DNA of 40,842 bases from Gammaproteobacteria bacterium (lineage in GTDB: Bacteria; Pseudomonadota; Gammaproteobacteria; Nitrosococcales; Methylophagaceae), in assembly GCA_028598975.1 (NCBI GenBank), contig JAQRMU010000058.1, positions 1 to 40,842 on the forward strand, written 5' to 3'. Positions 1 through 10,564 of this stretch are shown one piece after another; positions within the stretch are counted from its first letter, which is position 1, and every line of letters begins with the position of its first letter. The notes under the pieces are model-generated. The model searched no databases, was not told the origin of the DNA, and worked only from the letters and a program-made list of their open reading frames with translations. The position numbers were made by a program, and so were the translations under genes.

Positions 1-116
1 TCTCGGGCTGGTTTATTAACCATTGCCCAATTGATGGAGTCGATGCAGCTGGCAGAACGTGTTGATCAGCACTTTCCTGCACCTAAAAGTAACCGCGGTT
101 TTAACCCGTCAACCTA
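1..116 (+). pseudogene. IS1380-family transposase remnant (N-terminal fragment)
   Basis: Reading through from base 1 gives SRAGLLTIAQLMESMQLAERVDQHFPAPKSNRGFNPSTYI, which resembles the N-terminus of IS1380-type DDE transposases (SNRGF/Y motif). Homology stops where the palindromic repeat begins (about 116). Confidence 0.7.
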
Positions 117-220
117 CATTCTCGAATGCTCTTATCGAGAATCTAGAGTATTAAGCAGATCCCAACTAGAAACATGCTGGGATGACGAAAAAATATGCAT
201 CTTGAATTATTGCGGGTATA
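115..220 (-). repeat. MITE-like palindromic element, truncated copy
   Basis: The reverse complement starts tatacccgcaataattcaagatgca and continues cgtcatcccagcatg...gattctcgataagagcattcgagaat. It matches the element at 7934-8043 with about 7 mismatches over the 73-bp core. Confidence 0.75.
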
Positions 221-289
221 AAGGCCGTGTTGATCATCATTCATTGCGGGCTTTTTATTTATAACTTAGTAAAAAAAGGTGTTTGAGCT

Positions 290-709
290 ATGAAATCTAA
301 AATCGTGTTTATCAGTTTACTCAGTCTGTTTTTAATAGGCTGCGTTGATTCTGCCTCGGTCCGATATGGCGACTCAAAGCCGCATTATAAACATGCACCA
401 CCACCTCATGCCCCTGCCCATGGCTATCGCCACAATCACAAAAAGCATGATATGAGTTATGACTCAGGCTTGAGTGTTTATGTTGTTCTTGGATTGACTG
501 ATCACTATTTTGATAATGGCATCTACTACCGCTATCGCGATGGCGCATGGCAAGTAAGTGCAAGCATTGGTGGACATTGGGAAAATACTGTTAACCACGC
601 TGTTCCTTCAAAATTGTTCAAGTCAAAAATGAAAGAGCTTAAGCATCAGAAAAAGCACCATAATAAAGGTAAAGGTAAAGATAAAAAGAAAAAATGGGAT
701 AACGATTAA
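290..709 (+). CDS. Putative His/Lys-rich lipoprotein
   Basis: Signal peptide with lipobox LIGC; His-rich N-terminal region and Lys/His-rich tail. No family recognised. Confidence 0.6.
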   Translation: MKSKIVFISLLSLFLIGCVDSASVRYGDSKPHYKHAPPPHAPAHGYRHNHKKHDMSYDSGLSVYVVLGLTDHYFDNGIYYRYRDGAWQVSASIGGHWENTVNHAVPSKLFKSKMKELKHQKKHHNKGKGKDKKKKWDND

Positions 710-1476
710 AAGCTATCTTTCCATTTTCTAAGCTCCGTAAATACCGCCTGTTGGCTATCTAACTGCTGAGCAGACCATCGCTCAGCGGCTTTATTTACAT
801 CGCTCTGCCCACAACGTAGAAAAGGATTTGTTTGACGTTCTAAAGCCAGTGTTGATGGCAAGCTAACTTCCCCTTGCTTTCGCATTAATGCTGTATCAAC
901 AATCCGTTGTCGAATCGCCTCATTCTTAGGCTCAATCTCCACTGCAAAACGCAAATTAGCCTCAGTGTATTCATGGGCACAATAGATGAGTGTTTCTGAG
1001 GGAAGCTCGACCACCTGTTGTAATGACCGGAATAACAGCTCGGCTGGGTTGCCATGAAGCCGTCCACAGCCTGCGCCAAACAAGGTATCACCACAAAATA
1101 AACACCCTTCCATTAAAAAGCCAATATGTCCTTTCGTGTGACCGGGAAGATCCAATACTCGAAATGCAGGAAAATGAGGACTAATACTCAGCTCATCACA
1201 TGCTGATAGAGGATGAGTAATGTGTGGAATAAACTCATTTTCTGGGCCATAGACAGGAAGGTCATACTGCTCAAGTAAATCGCCAATGCCATCAACATGA
1301 TCATGACAACCGTGAGTAATCAATATCGCAATAGGGATAAGATCGTGCTGTTTAATCGCATCAAACACCGGCACAGCATCTCCCGGATCAACAATTAATA
1401 CATGTTGCGTATCCGGAGCATGAATGAACCAGATATAATTATCGTTAAAGGCAGGAATGGCATCTATTTTTAGCAT
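706..1476 (-). CDS. gloB: Hydroxyacylglutathione hydrolase (glyoxalase II)
   Basis: MLKIDAIPAFNDNYIWFI start, metallo-beta-lactamase motif THGCHDHVDG, GHTKGHIGF, FCGDTLFGAGCGR, YCAHEYT. Confidence 0.95.
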   Translation of the reverse strand: MLKIDAIPAFNDNYIWFIHAPDTQHVLIVDPGDAVPVFDAIKQHDLIPIAILITHGCHDHVDGIGDLLEQYDLPVYGPENEFIPHITHPLSACDELSISPHFPAFRVLDLPGHTKGHIGFLMEGCLFCGDTLFGAGCGRLHGNPAELLFRSLQQVVELPSETLIYCAHEYTEANLRFAVEIEPKNEAIRQRIVDTALMRKQGEVSLPSTLALERQTNPFLRCGQSDVNKAAERWSAQQLDSQQAVFTELRKWKDSF

Positions 1477-1496
1477 GGTATTGTCACTGATGAGGT

Positions 1497-2264
1497 GTGC
1501 TCATGGTTGATTATAAGGCGAATACGGAAAAAATAATGGCTGAATGGTGGCAAAGCCCGCTTGGTCATCGCATTTTGGCTCAAGAACAAACAGTAATACA
1601 GTCTCTTACAGCGCATTTTCACGGTTATTATCAACTTCAGATCGGCATAAAACAACCGCTATTACCTTCTCTATCTCGACCTTGCATACAAAAAGTAATG
1701 GCACTTTCGGCTGATGTTCAAGGAGAGAGTATATCCTTACCCTTTAAATGCCACAGCATTGATTCTCTCTTATTGGGTCATGTCTTAGAGTTTTCTTCCG
1801 AACCTCATCAAGTATTGAGAGAGGTAGAGCGTATTTTAGTTGCAGATGGAACGGTCGTTCTGTGCTGTTTTAATCCTTGGAGTTTATGGGGGCTGCGCCG
1901 GCTATTATCATGGCAAGAAGCCCCGCCATGGCAAGGCACATTTTTTAGTCAAACTCGAATTAAAGATTGGTTAGCACTGTTAAACTTTGAGGTAGTCTCA
2001 AGCAAACATTGTCTATTTCGTCCTGCAATTCAAAGCCCAAAGTGGTTTGACCGCCTTAATGTAATCGAACGCTGGGGAAAGCGTTTGTGGCCTATTTTCT
2101 CTGGCATCACTATTTTAGTTGCCAAAAAACGCACAATCCCTCTTACTCCAGTTACAATGTCATGGCGAGCAAAACAGTTATTTCCGAACCCATTAGCTCA
2201 ACGACCTGCCAGTAGAGGAAATGTGAGAACCCCGTATAATTCCCGTTCAAAAGTAAAATCATGA
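1497..2264 (+). CDS. SAM-dependent class I methyltransferase
   Basis: Methyltransferase type 11-like segments (PFKCHSIDSLLLGHVLEFSSEPHQVLREVERIL, GTVVLCCFNPWSLWGLRR); position between gloB and dnaQ. Confidence 0.8.
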   Translation: MLMVDYKANTEKIMAEWWQSPLGHRILAQEQTVIQSLTAHFHGYYQLQIGIKQPLLPSLSRPCIQKVMALSADVQGESISLPFKCHSIDSLLLGHVLEFSSEPHQVLREVERILVADGTVVLCCFNPWSLWGLRRLLSWQEAPPWQGTFFSQTRIKDWLALLNFEVVSSKHCLFRPAIQSPKWFDRLNVIERWGKRLWPIFSGITILVAKKRTIPLTPVTMSWRAKQLFPNPLAQRPASRGNVRTPYNSRSKVKS

Positions 2265-2277
2265 GCATAAAATAACA

Positions 2278-3003
2278 ATGGCAGAACAAACAAAACGTCA
2301 GGTTGTATTAGATACTGAAACTACGGGCTTAAGCCCAGCAGATGATCACCGAATTATTGAGATTGGGTGTGTCGAAGTTATCAACCGTCGTTTAACGGGG
2401 CAGACCTTTCATCAATACATTAACCCTCACCGTGAAATTGATGCGGGTGCGATGGAAGTGCATGGTATTACCCAAGAGTTTCTTGCCGACAAACCTAAGT
2501 TTGCTGATATTGTTGCCGACTTTATGCAGTTTATTGAAGGTGCAGAGCTCGTTATCCATAATGCCGCATTTGACGTTGGCTTTCTTGATCATGAATTAGC
2601 CAAAATAAAAACGGAAAAGCGCCGCATAACAGATGTCAGTACTGTACTTGATACGCTAAAACTTGCTCGAGACAAACATCCTGGCCAGAAAAATAATCTT
2701 GATGCTTTATGTCGCCGTTATGGCATAGACAATTCTAATCGTGACTTACATGGTGCCTTACTCGATTCCGAAATATTAGCCGACGTTTACCTCGCAATGA
2801 CAGGTGGACAAGTTAGCCTTTCTTTAACCTCTGAAGCTCCCGTTACCTCGAACCAAAAGAATGACGATGCCACGATCATCAAACAGAAAAGTCGTGGACC
2901 ATTACGCGTTATTAAAGCCGATGATGAAGAGCTAATTGCTCATCAAGAAAACTTACAGCTACTCGATAAAAAAAGTGGTGGAAAGTGTGTTTGGCTAAAA
3001 TAA
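2278..3003 (+). CDS. dnaQ: DNA polymerase III epsilon subunit
   Basis: DEDDh exonuclease motifs: VLDTETTGLSP, HNAAFDVGFLDHEL, LHGALLDSEILADVYLAMTGGQ. Confidence 0.95.
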   Translation: MAEQTKRQVVLDTETTGLSPADDHRIIEIGCVEVINRRLTGQTFHQYINPHREIDAGAMEVHGITQEFLADKPKFADIVADFMQFIEGAELVIHNAAFDVGFLDHELAKIKTEKRRITDVSTVLDTLKLARDKHPGQKNNLDALCRRYGIDNSNRDLHGALLDSEILADVYLAMTGGQVSLSLTSEAPVTSNQKNDDATIIKQKSRGPLRVIKADDEELIAHQENLQLLDKKSGGKCVWLK

Positions 3004-3020
3004 ACAAATTTCCCAGAATA

Positions 3021-3048
3021 CTTGAAATTAAAATTTACGCCCCCAAAT
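3021..3048 (+). promoter_or_regulatory. Sigma32-like heat-shock promoter upstream of grpE
   Basis: cttgaaa (3021-3027), then ccccaaat (3041-3048) with about 14 bp between CTTGAA and CCCC; matches the CTTGAAA/CCCCAT-T consensus. Confidence 0.75.
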
Positions 3049-3086
3049 GTCAGGATTAAGACAATCAATCCGGAAACGTAAACATC

Positions 3087-3623
3087 ATGAGTAACGAAGA
3101 AATCGACAACACAGAACCTGAAAAGACTGAAGACTCAGAAGTAGAAGTAGAAATCAACGAAGACCCAGCCGCATTGCTTGAAGATGCGCGCAATAAAGCT
3201 GATGAACATTGGAATGAACTTTTACGTGCACGTGCTGATATGGAAAACCTACGCCGCCGCCAATCACGTGACTTAGAAAATGCACACAAACGTGCTTTAG
3301 ATAAGTTTGTTGGTGAATTACTGCCAATTTATGACAGTATGGAATTAGGACTAAATGCTTCAAACGGTGAAGAAGCATCATTAGAAACAGTCCGTGAAGG
3401 TCTTGAAATGACCATGAAGATGTTTCTATCTTCAATCAACAAGTTCGGCTTAGAACAAGTTAACCCTGAAGAAGGAGAGACTTTTGATCCTGAACTTCAC
3501 CAAGCGATGGCCATGCAACCCGTTGAAGGCGTTGAAGCTAACAAAGTATTAAATGTAGCTCAAAAAGGCTTCCAATTTAATGGTCGCTTACTTCGCCCAG
3601 CGATGGTACTTGTTTCTCAATAA
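3087..3623 (+). CDS. grpE: Nucleotide exchange factor GrpE
   Basis: RARADMENLRRRQSRDLENAHKRALDKFVGELLPIYDSME; GRLLRPAMVLVS C-terminus. Confidence 0.95.
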   Translation: MSNEEIDNTEPEKTEDSEVEVEINEDPAALLEDARNKADEHWNELLRARADMENLRRRQSRDLENAHKRALDKFVGELLPIYDSMELGLNASNGEEASLETVREGLEMTMKMFLSSINKFGLEQVNPEEGETFDPELHQAMAMQPVEGVEANKVLNVAQKGFQFNGRLLRPAMVLVSQ

Positions 3624-3663
3624 GCAAAAAACCACATAGAAAACAATAAAGTGGAAGCTAGGG

Positions 3664-3695
3664 CTTGAAATTAGTTTTTCGCCCCCCCACTTATT
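3664..3695 (+). promoter_or_regulatory. Sigma32-like heat-shock promoter upstream of dnaK
   Basis: cttgaaa (3664-3670) and ccccactt (from 3685), 15-bp spacing; same architecture as the grpE promoter. Confidence 0.75.
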
Positions 3696-3747
3696 AATCA
3701 ACAGCTGGTGTAGCCAGCACAAAATATTAGAAAATGGAGAATAAACA

Positions 3748-5664
3748 ATGGCTAAAATTATTGGTATTGATTTAGGTACAACAAACTCATGTGTATCTGT
3801 ATTAGAAGATGGTAAGGCACGTGTAATCGAAAACAGTGAAGGTGATCGCACCACACCATCGATTGTTGCCTTTACGAAAGATGACGAGGTTATTGTTGGT
3901 CAATCAGCAAAACGTCAAGCAGTCACAAACCCTAAAAACACATTATTTGCAATCAAACGTTTGATTGGCCGTATGTTTAAAGATGATGTTGTTCAGCGTG
4001 ATATCGACATGGTTCCTTACAGCATCGTTGAAGCTGATAACGGTGATGCATGGGTTGATGCTAATGGTAAAAAAATGGCACCACCTGAAGTATCTGCCCG
4101 TGTTTTGATGAAAATGAAAAAAACAGCAGAAGACTTCTTAGGTGAAGAGGTAACGGAAGCGGTTGTAACCGTTCCTGCTTATTTCAATGACTCACAACGT
4201 CAAGCAACTAAAGATGCAGGTAAAATTGCTGGTTTAGAAGTTAAACGTATTATCAATGAGCCAACAGCAGCAGCACTAGCTTACGGTATGGATAAAAAAC
4301 GTGGTGATTCAACTATCGTAGTTTATGACTTAGGTGGTGGTACATTCGACGTATCTATTATCGAAATTGCTGACATTGAAGGCGAACACCAGTTTGAAGT
4401 ATTAGCAACAAATGGTGATACATTCTTAGGTGGTGAAGATTTTGATCAACGAGTTATTGAGTTTTTAGTAGATGAATTCAAAAAAGACCAAGGTATCGAT
4501 TTATCAAATGATCCTTTAGCACTTCAACGTCTAAAAGATGCCGCTGAAAAAGCAAAAATCGAATTGTCTTCAAGTGAACAAACTGACATTAACCTACCGT
4601 ATGTAACGGCTGATGCTACAGGTCCAAAACATTTAGAAGTTCGTCTAACTCGTGCAAAACTAGAATCTTTAGTTGAAGATCTAGTCAAACGCAGCATGGA
4701 ACCATGTAAGAAAGCATTAAAAGATGCTGGCTTATCACTTTCTGAAATTGATGATGTTATCTTGGTTGGTGGTCAAACACGTATGCCAATGGTTCAAGCA
4801 GCAGTTGAAGAGTTATTTGGTAAAGCACCTCGTAAAGATGTGAACCCTGATGAAGCCGTTGCTTCTGGTGCGGCAATTCAAGCGGCGGTACTTGCTGGTG
4901 ATGTTAACGATGTTCTATTACTTGATGTAACACCATTGAGCCTAGGTATCGAGACAATGGGCGGCGTGATGACTAAGTTAGTTGAGAAAAATACAACTAT
5001 CCCAACTAAAGCTAACCAAACATTCTCAACAGCGGATGATAACCAACCTGCTGTAACAATTCATGTGCTTCAAGGTGAGCGTGAAGTAGCTTCTGGTAAC
5101 AAATCATTAGGTCGTTTTGACTTATCTGATATTCCACCAGCACCTCGTGGTCAGCCACAAATCGAAGTAACCTTTGATATTGATGCCAACGGTATTTTGA
5201 ATGTATCTGCGAAAGATAAAGTAACAGGTAAAGAACAATCTATCGTCATCAAAGCATCAAGTGGCTTGTCTGATGAAGAAGTTGAAAAAATGGTTCAAGA
5301 TGCTGAAGCGCATGCTGAAGAAGATCGTAAGTTCCAAGAACTTGCTACAGCACGTAATACAGCAGATGCTTTGGTTCATTCAACTAAGAAATCTATCACT
5401 GACTTGGGTGACAAGTTAGATGCAGATGAAAAAGTGAAGATAGAAGCAGCTATTGAAGCATTGGAAGAAGCAGTTAAAGGCGAAGATAAAGATGATATCG
5501 AAGCTAAAACAACTGCATTGACTGAAGCATCAGGAAAATTAGCAGAACAAGCTTATGCTGAAAATGCAGAAGCTGGTGCAGCACCTGAAGGTGAAGCATC
5601 TGCAGAAGCCGCTGATGATGTTGTTGACGCTGAGTTTGAAGAAGTAGATGACGACAAAAAATAA
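3748..5664 (+). CDS. dnaK: Molecular chaperone DnaK (Hsp70)
   Basis: [41 protein letters not shown]; full length, 638 aa. Confidence 0.99.
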   Translation: MAKIIGIDLGTTNSCVSVLEDGKARVIENSEGDRTTPSIVAFTKDDEVIVGQSAKRQAVTNPKNTLFAIKRLIGRMFKDDVVQRDIDMVPYSIVEADNGDAWVDANGKKMAPPEVSARVLMKMKKTAEDFLGEEVTEAVVTVPAYFNDSQRQATKDAGKIAGLEVKRIINEPTAAALAYGMDKKRGDSTIVVYDLGGGTFDVSIIEIADIEGEHQFEVLATNGDTFLGGEDFDQRVIEFLVDEFKKDQGIDLSNDPLALQRLKDAAEKAKIELSSSEQTDINLPYVTADATGPKHLEVRLTRAKLESLVEDLVKRSMEPCKKALKDAGLSLSEIDDVILVGGQTRMPMVQAAVEELFGKAPRKDVNPDEAVASGAAIQAAVLAGDVNDVLLLDVTPLSLGIETMGGVMTKLVEKNTTIPTKANQTFSTADDNQPAVTIHVLQGEREVASGNKSLGRFDLSDIPPAPRGQPQIEVTFDIDANGILNVSAKDKVTGKEQSIVIKASSGLSDEEVEKMVQDAEAHAEEDRKFQELATARNTADALVHSTKKSITDLGDKLDADEKVKIEAAIEALEEAVKGEDKDDIEAKTTALTEASGKLAEQAYAENAEAGAAPEGEASAEAADDVVDAEFEEVDDDKK

Positions 5665-5684
5665 TCTTTAAAAAGATTATTAAT

Positions 5685-5726
5685 AAAACAAACAGACGTA
5701 GAGTTTCTCTGCGTCTGTTTTGTTGT
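5685..5726 (+). terminator. Rho-independent terminator-like hairpin between dnaK and dnaJ
   Basis: aaaacaaacagacgtagag tt tctctgcgtctgttttgtt; a strong stem with a T-rich 3' side. Confidence 0.65.
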
Positions 5727-5762
5727 ATTTAAAGCTAATAGATTTTTAGGTAATTATAAGTA

Positions 5763-6872
5763 ATGGCAAAAGAAGACTTTTACGAAACGCTTGGCGTATC
5801 ACGTACCGCAACGGAGGCTGAAATTAAAAAGGCTTACCGTCGCATGGCAATGAAATACCATCCTGATCGTAATCCTGATAATGCTGATGCTGAAGCACAT
5901 TTCAAAGAAGCAAAAGAAGCCTACGAAATTTTATCTGATGCACAAAAACGTGCGGCCTATGATCAATTTGGTCATGCGGGCGTTGATCAATCTGCCGGTG
6001 GTCATCGTGGCGGTGGCGGTTTTAGTGATGTATTCGGTGATGTATTCAGTGATATCTTTGGCGCATCAGGTGGTGGCAGACAAAACTATCGCGGTGCCGA
6101 CTTACGTTATCATCTTGATCTCTCGTTAGAAGATGCCGTTGCCGGCACAACCGTAAAAATCCGCATTCCTGTTAGTGTTGAGTGTAAAACATGTAGTGGT
6201 AGTGGTGCCAAGAAAGGCACTAAACCTGTTACCTGTACAACCTGTGGTGGTCATGGTCAGGTTCGTATGCAACAAGGTTTCTTCCAAGTACAACAACCGT
6301 GTCCACACTGTCACGGTACAGGACAAATGATTTCTGACCCTTGTGGCGATTGTCATGGTGAAGGCCATGTTCAAGAGCATAAAACATTATCAGTTAAAGT
6401 CCCTGCTGGCGTAGATACAGGTGATCGTATTCGTCTATCTGGAGAAGGAGAAGCGGGCACAGGTGGTGCGGGATCAGGTGACCTTTATGTTGAAGTTCAA
6501 GTAAAACGTCATGATGTCTTTACCCGAGATGGCAGTAATTTATATTGTGATGTTCCCATCGGTTTTGTCACAGCAAGCTTAGGTGGCGAGCTAGAAGTAC
6601 CGACCTTAAATGGTAAAGCTAACTTAAAAGTACCAGAAGGCACACAAACAGGCACACAGTTCCGCCTACGTAGTAAAGGTGTAAAATCTGTTCGTGGTGG
6701 CCCAGTTGGTGATTTAATGTGCCGAGTTATTATTGAAACACCAGTCAAACTATCCAAGAAACAAAAAGAATTATTACAAGAATTTGATGATACCTTACAA
6801 GGTAGTCATCACAGCAAACATAGCCCTAAACATAGCTCATGGTTAGATGCTGTTAAGAAGTTTTTTGATTAA
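5763..6872 (+). CDS. dnaJ: Chaperone DnaJ
   Basis: J-domain with HPD, G/F region, four CxxCxGxG zinc repeats. Confidence 0.98.
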   Translation: MAKEDFYETLGVSRTATEAEIKKAYRRMAMKYHPDRNPDNADAEAHFKEAKEAYEILSDAQKRAAYDQFGHAGVDQSAGGHRGGGGFSDVFGDVFSDIFGASGGGRQNYRGADLRYHLDLSLEDAVAGTTVKIRIPVSVECKTCSGSGAKKGTKPVTCTTCGGHGQVRMQQGFFQVQQPCPHCHGTGQMISDPCGDCHGEGHVQEHKTLSVKVPAGVDTGDRIRLSGEGEAGTGGAGSGDLYVEVQVKRHDVFTRDGSNLYCDVPIGFVTASLGGELEVPTLNGKANLKVPEGTQTGTQFRLRSKGVKSVRGGPVGDLMCRVIIETPVKLSKKQKELLQEFDDTLQGSHHSKHSPKHSSWLDAVKKFFD

Positions 6873-6883
6873 ATAATATAAAT

Positions 6884-7828
<945 letters not shown>

Positions 7829-7883
7829 ATTTTCACCACAGAGGCACAGAGGGCACGAAGAAAACTCTGATTGCGACTCAAAC

Positions 7884-8125
7884 TGTAGGAGCGGCTTTAG
7901 CCGCGAACAGAAGCCTAAAGTAAAGTTCGCCTATATACCCGTAATCATTCAAGATGCAGGTTTTTTACTTCGTCATCCCAGCATGCTTCTAGCTGGGATC
8001 TACTTAATACAATAGATTCTCGATAAGAGCATTCGAGAATGACCTGCGCTGTAAGCCCTGCCTCTTCATTTGTCATGGGTATAGATTGTTCCACAGCCCA
8101 TTCGGGGATGAATCCCCTCCTACAT
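7884..8125. repeat. REP-doublet (tgtaggagcggc...tcctaca) interrupted by a MITE-like insertion
   Basis: Left arm tgtaggagcggctttagccgcgaa (7884-7907); right arm cattcggggatgaatcccctcctaca (ends 8125). An uninterrupted homologous doublet lies at 15215-15310 in inverted orientation. Confidence 0.75.
7934..8083 (+). mobile_element. MITE-like element with imperfect terminal inverted repeats, containing a GTCAT-type palindrome core (7971-8043)
   Basis: Left end tatacccgtaatcattcaagatgcagg and reverse complement of right end tatacccatgacaaatgaagaggcagg match at about 19/27 positions; it interrupts the REP-doublet. Confidence 0.6.
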
Positions 8126-8152
8126 AAAAACTAAAACTTATAAACAACAGGC

Positions 8153-8184
8153 AAAAAAATACCCTCAATTCAGGGTATTTTTAT
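8153..8184. terminator. Terminator hairpin downstream of ompW (possibly bidirectional)
   Basis: aaaaaaataccctcaattcagggtatttttata. Confidence 0.75.
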
Positions 8185-8208
8185 ATCTAGCTTTCTAAAA
8201 AATGATTC

Positions 8209-8868
8209 TTAGAAGCTACGACCAATACCAACACCCCAAACGATAGGGTTAAGGTCTACTTCAACAGAATGACCAGTGCTGAAGTTTGCTTTTGTATCCA
8301 TGTCGATGTATTTAACATCTAAGTTAACAAACCAGTCATCATTGATAGCTACGTCAACACCTGCTTGTGCAGCTAAGCCCCAAGAGCTTTCCATAGTAAC
8401 GCTTACACCAAGATCAGAAAAAGTTCCTTGAGTATCTTCATCAAAGAAGTATGTGTAATTCACACCTGCACCCACATATGGGCGGATATTTGAATCAGGC
8501 GCAAAATGATATTGCAATATTAATGTAGGTGGTAAAGCATTAGCCTCAATAACGTCAGGATCTGCTAAGCCCGCTCCAAATGCAGTAACAGTATGCTCTG
8601 AGTAGCCTAGAATAAGTTCAGCACCTATATTGCGAGTAATCATATACGTGATATCTAACTCAGGAATAGTATCATTATCAACTGTTACACCAGTATTAGC
8701 TACCGGTGCACCATTCAAATGAAGAACATCAGTATCGACGCCAAGGTTAACATTAACAATACGACCGCGAACTAACCAGTCGCCTGCTTCATATGCCATT
8801 ACTGGTGTAGCAATTGCTGAAATACCTGTTGCAGCTAATAGTGCAATTGCAAGTTTTGTTGCTTTCAT
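8209..8868 (-). CDS. ompW: OmpW-family outer membrane protein
   Basis: Signal peptide MKATKLAIALLAATGISAIATPVMAYEAGDWLVRGRIVNV; PTLILQYHF, RPYVGAGVNYTYFF; GVGIGRSF C-terminus. Start re-assigned from 8988 to 8868 because a gagaac Shine-Dalgarno-like site precedes MKATK. Confidence 0.9.
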   Translation of the reverse strand: MKATKLAIALLAATGISAIATPVMAYEAGDWLVRGRIVNVNLGVDTDVLHLNGAPVANTGVTVDNDTIPELDITYMITRNIGAELILGYSEHTVTAFGAGLADPDVIEANALPPTLILQYHFAPDSNIRPYVGAGVNYTYFFDEDTQGTFSDLGVSVTMESSWGLAAQAGVDVAINDDWFVNLDVKYIDMDTKANFSTGHSVEVDLNPIVWGVGIGRSF

Positions 8869-8943
8869 TTTTTTGTTCTCCGTTATCACTAATCTATAAA
8901 ACCTTAATGTGTGCAGATCATACGGGATTAGAGATTTATATCC

Positions 8944-8957
8944 ATGATCTAGATCAA
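8944..8957 (-). promoter_or_regulatory. FNR/ANR box upstream of ompW
   Basis: Minus strand reads TTGATctagATCAT, 13/14 to TTGATNNNNATCAA counting Ns, about 80 bp upstream of the ompW start. Confidence 0.7.
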
Positions 8958-9053
8958 TTTGTGTGGTAATTCTAGCCTTATCCCTCAATTCCGCAAGGAT
9001 ATTGACCTATTTTGTTAGTTTTATACCTTAAAACGACTGTTCTTTGTGGCTTT

Positions 9054-9800
9054 TTAACCACATAATGCCTTTAATCTATCCATGTCTTGCAGTGAGATCG
9101 CTTTGCCGTCCAGTGTAATAAGGCCTTCTTCTTGAAAGCGAGAGAAGATTCTACTCACTGTTTCTACCGCCAAGCCAAGATGATTGGCAATATCGCCACG
9201 AGACATGCTCAATTGAAAGTCAGTGGCAGAAAAACCACGGTCATGGAATCGTTTCGATAATGATAATAAATAAGTGGCTAGCTTTTCTTTCGATGTTTTC
9301 TTACCCAGCAACAACATCAAACTTTTATCACCCGCAAGCTCTTTGCTTAAGCGTGTTAACAACTGAACTTGTAGTTGTGGCATCTCCTTGCCAATATCTT
9401 GCAAGCTGTCATAAGGTAGCTCACACACACTACTGCTTTCTAATGCTTTTGCTGTTGATTGATATGACTCATGATGAATCGCATCTAAACCAATAAACTC
9501 ACCAGGGAAATAAAACCCTGTCACTTGTTCTCGGCCATTACTTGTAGAAATCGTTGTTTTAAACGATCCTGAGCGCACAACGTATAATGATTTAAAGCTA
9601 TTTTCTTCAGAAAAAAGAGATTGACCACGCTTATAACCTTGACTGCGCGTAATAATCTCATCTAACTTATTGAGATCATTATTGTGCAAACCTAACGGTA
9701 GGCATAGGCGGTAAAGTGAGCAATCCTGACAAGCAACGTGATCATGTTCAATTTTTGCAAGGTCGTTAAACAGTGGCGTTACATTGTTTGATTGAGCCAT
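9054..9800 (-). CDS. fnr: FNR/ANR-type oxygen-sensing transcriptional regulator
   Basis: N-terminal CQDCSLYRLC cysteine cluster, a further Cys in SSSVCELPY, cNMP-binding fold, HTH LSMSRGDIANHLGLAVETVSRIFSRFQ. Confidence 0.92.
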   Translation of the reverse strand: MAQSNNVTPLFNDLAKIEHDHVACQDCSLYRLCLPLGLHNNDLNKLDEIITRSQGYKRGQSLFSEENSFKSLYVVRSGSFKTTISTSNGREQVTGFYFPGEFIGLDAIHHESYQSTAKALESSSVCELPYDSLQDIGKEMPQLQVQLLTRLSKELAGDKSLMLLLGKKTSKEKLATYLLSLSKRFHDRGFSATDFQLSMSRGDIANHLGLAVETVSRIFSRFQEEGLITLDGKAISLQDMDRLKALCG

Positions 9801-9898
9801 TACACATCCTATCTATCAGTATGCACTAATGATACCCCTTCAAACCCGTCTCCGAAACAGTTATTATGTTTATTTATTTCTGACTTTCTGGAAAAACC

Positions 9899-10492
9899 AT
9901 GACATCTCGTAGCGCAACGGTTACGCGTAACACGCTTGAAACCCAAATTGAGGTCACCTTAAACCTTGATGGTAGCGGTCAATTAACGGCTGAAACAGGT
10001 GTGCCTTTTCTTGACCATATGATGGAGCAAATCGCCCGTCATGGCTTGTTTGACCTAACAGTCCACGCCAAAGGCGATCTCCACATTGATGCACATCATA
10101 CTGTTGAAGATATTGGCATCACAATTGGCCAAGCATTAAAACAAGCCCTTGGCGATAAAAAAGGTGTTGTACGCTACGGTCATGCTTATGTTCCGCTAGA
10201 TGAAGCATTATCTCGTGTTGTCTTAGATTTATCTGGCCGACCAGGCATAGAATTTGATGTAACATTCACTCGCGACAAGATTGGTGAGTTTGATGTTGAT
10301 TTGTTTTATGAATTCTTCCAAGGTTTAGTAAACCATGCTGGTCTAACATTACATATAGACTCAATCAAAGGCCGCAATGCCCACCATATTGCTGAAACAA
10401 TTTTCAAAGCATTTGGCCGCGCATTACGCATGGCTGTTACGCTTGATCAGCGGGCATTAGAGCAGTTACCATCAACCAAAGGTGCTTTATAG
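9899..10492 (+). CDS. hisB: Imidazoleglycerol-phosphate dehydratase
   Basis: [49 protein letters not shown]. Confidence 0.97.
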   Translation: MTSRSATVTRNTLETQIEVTLNLDGSGQLTAETGVPFLDHMMEQIARHGLFDLTVHAKGDLHIDAHHTVEDIGITIGQALKQALGDKKGVVRYGHAYVPLDEALSRVVLDLSGRPGIEFDVTFTRDKIGEFDVDLFYEFFQGLVNHAGLTLHIDSIKGRNAHHIAETIFKAFGRALRMAVTLDQRALEQLPSTKGAL

Positions 10493-10564
10493 ATTTTTTG
10501 CGTATCAAGTTCGCCTTTTATTACGTAAAATAGTCTTTTAAACATAGGATACTCGGGTTAATTT

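Noticed and set aside
9801-9850. Possible FNR autoregulatory site upstream of the fnr-type gene (TTGAAGGGGTATCA)
   Set aside because: Half-sites are out of register by one base relative to TTGAT-N4-ATCAA.
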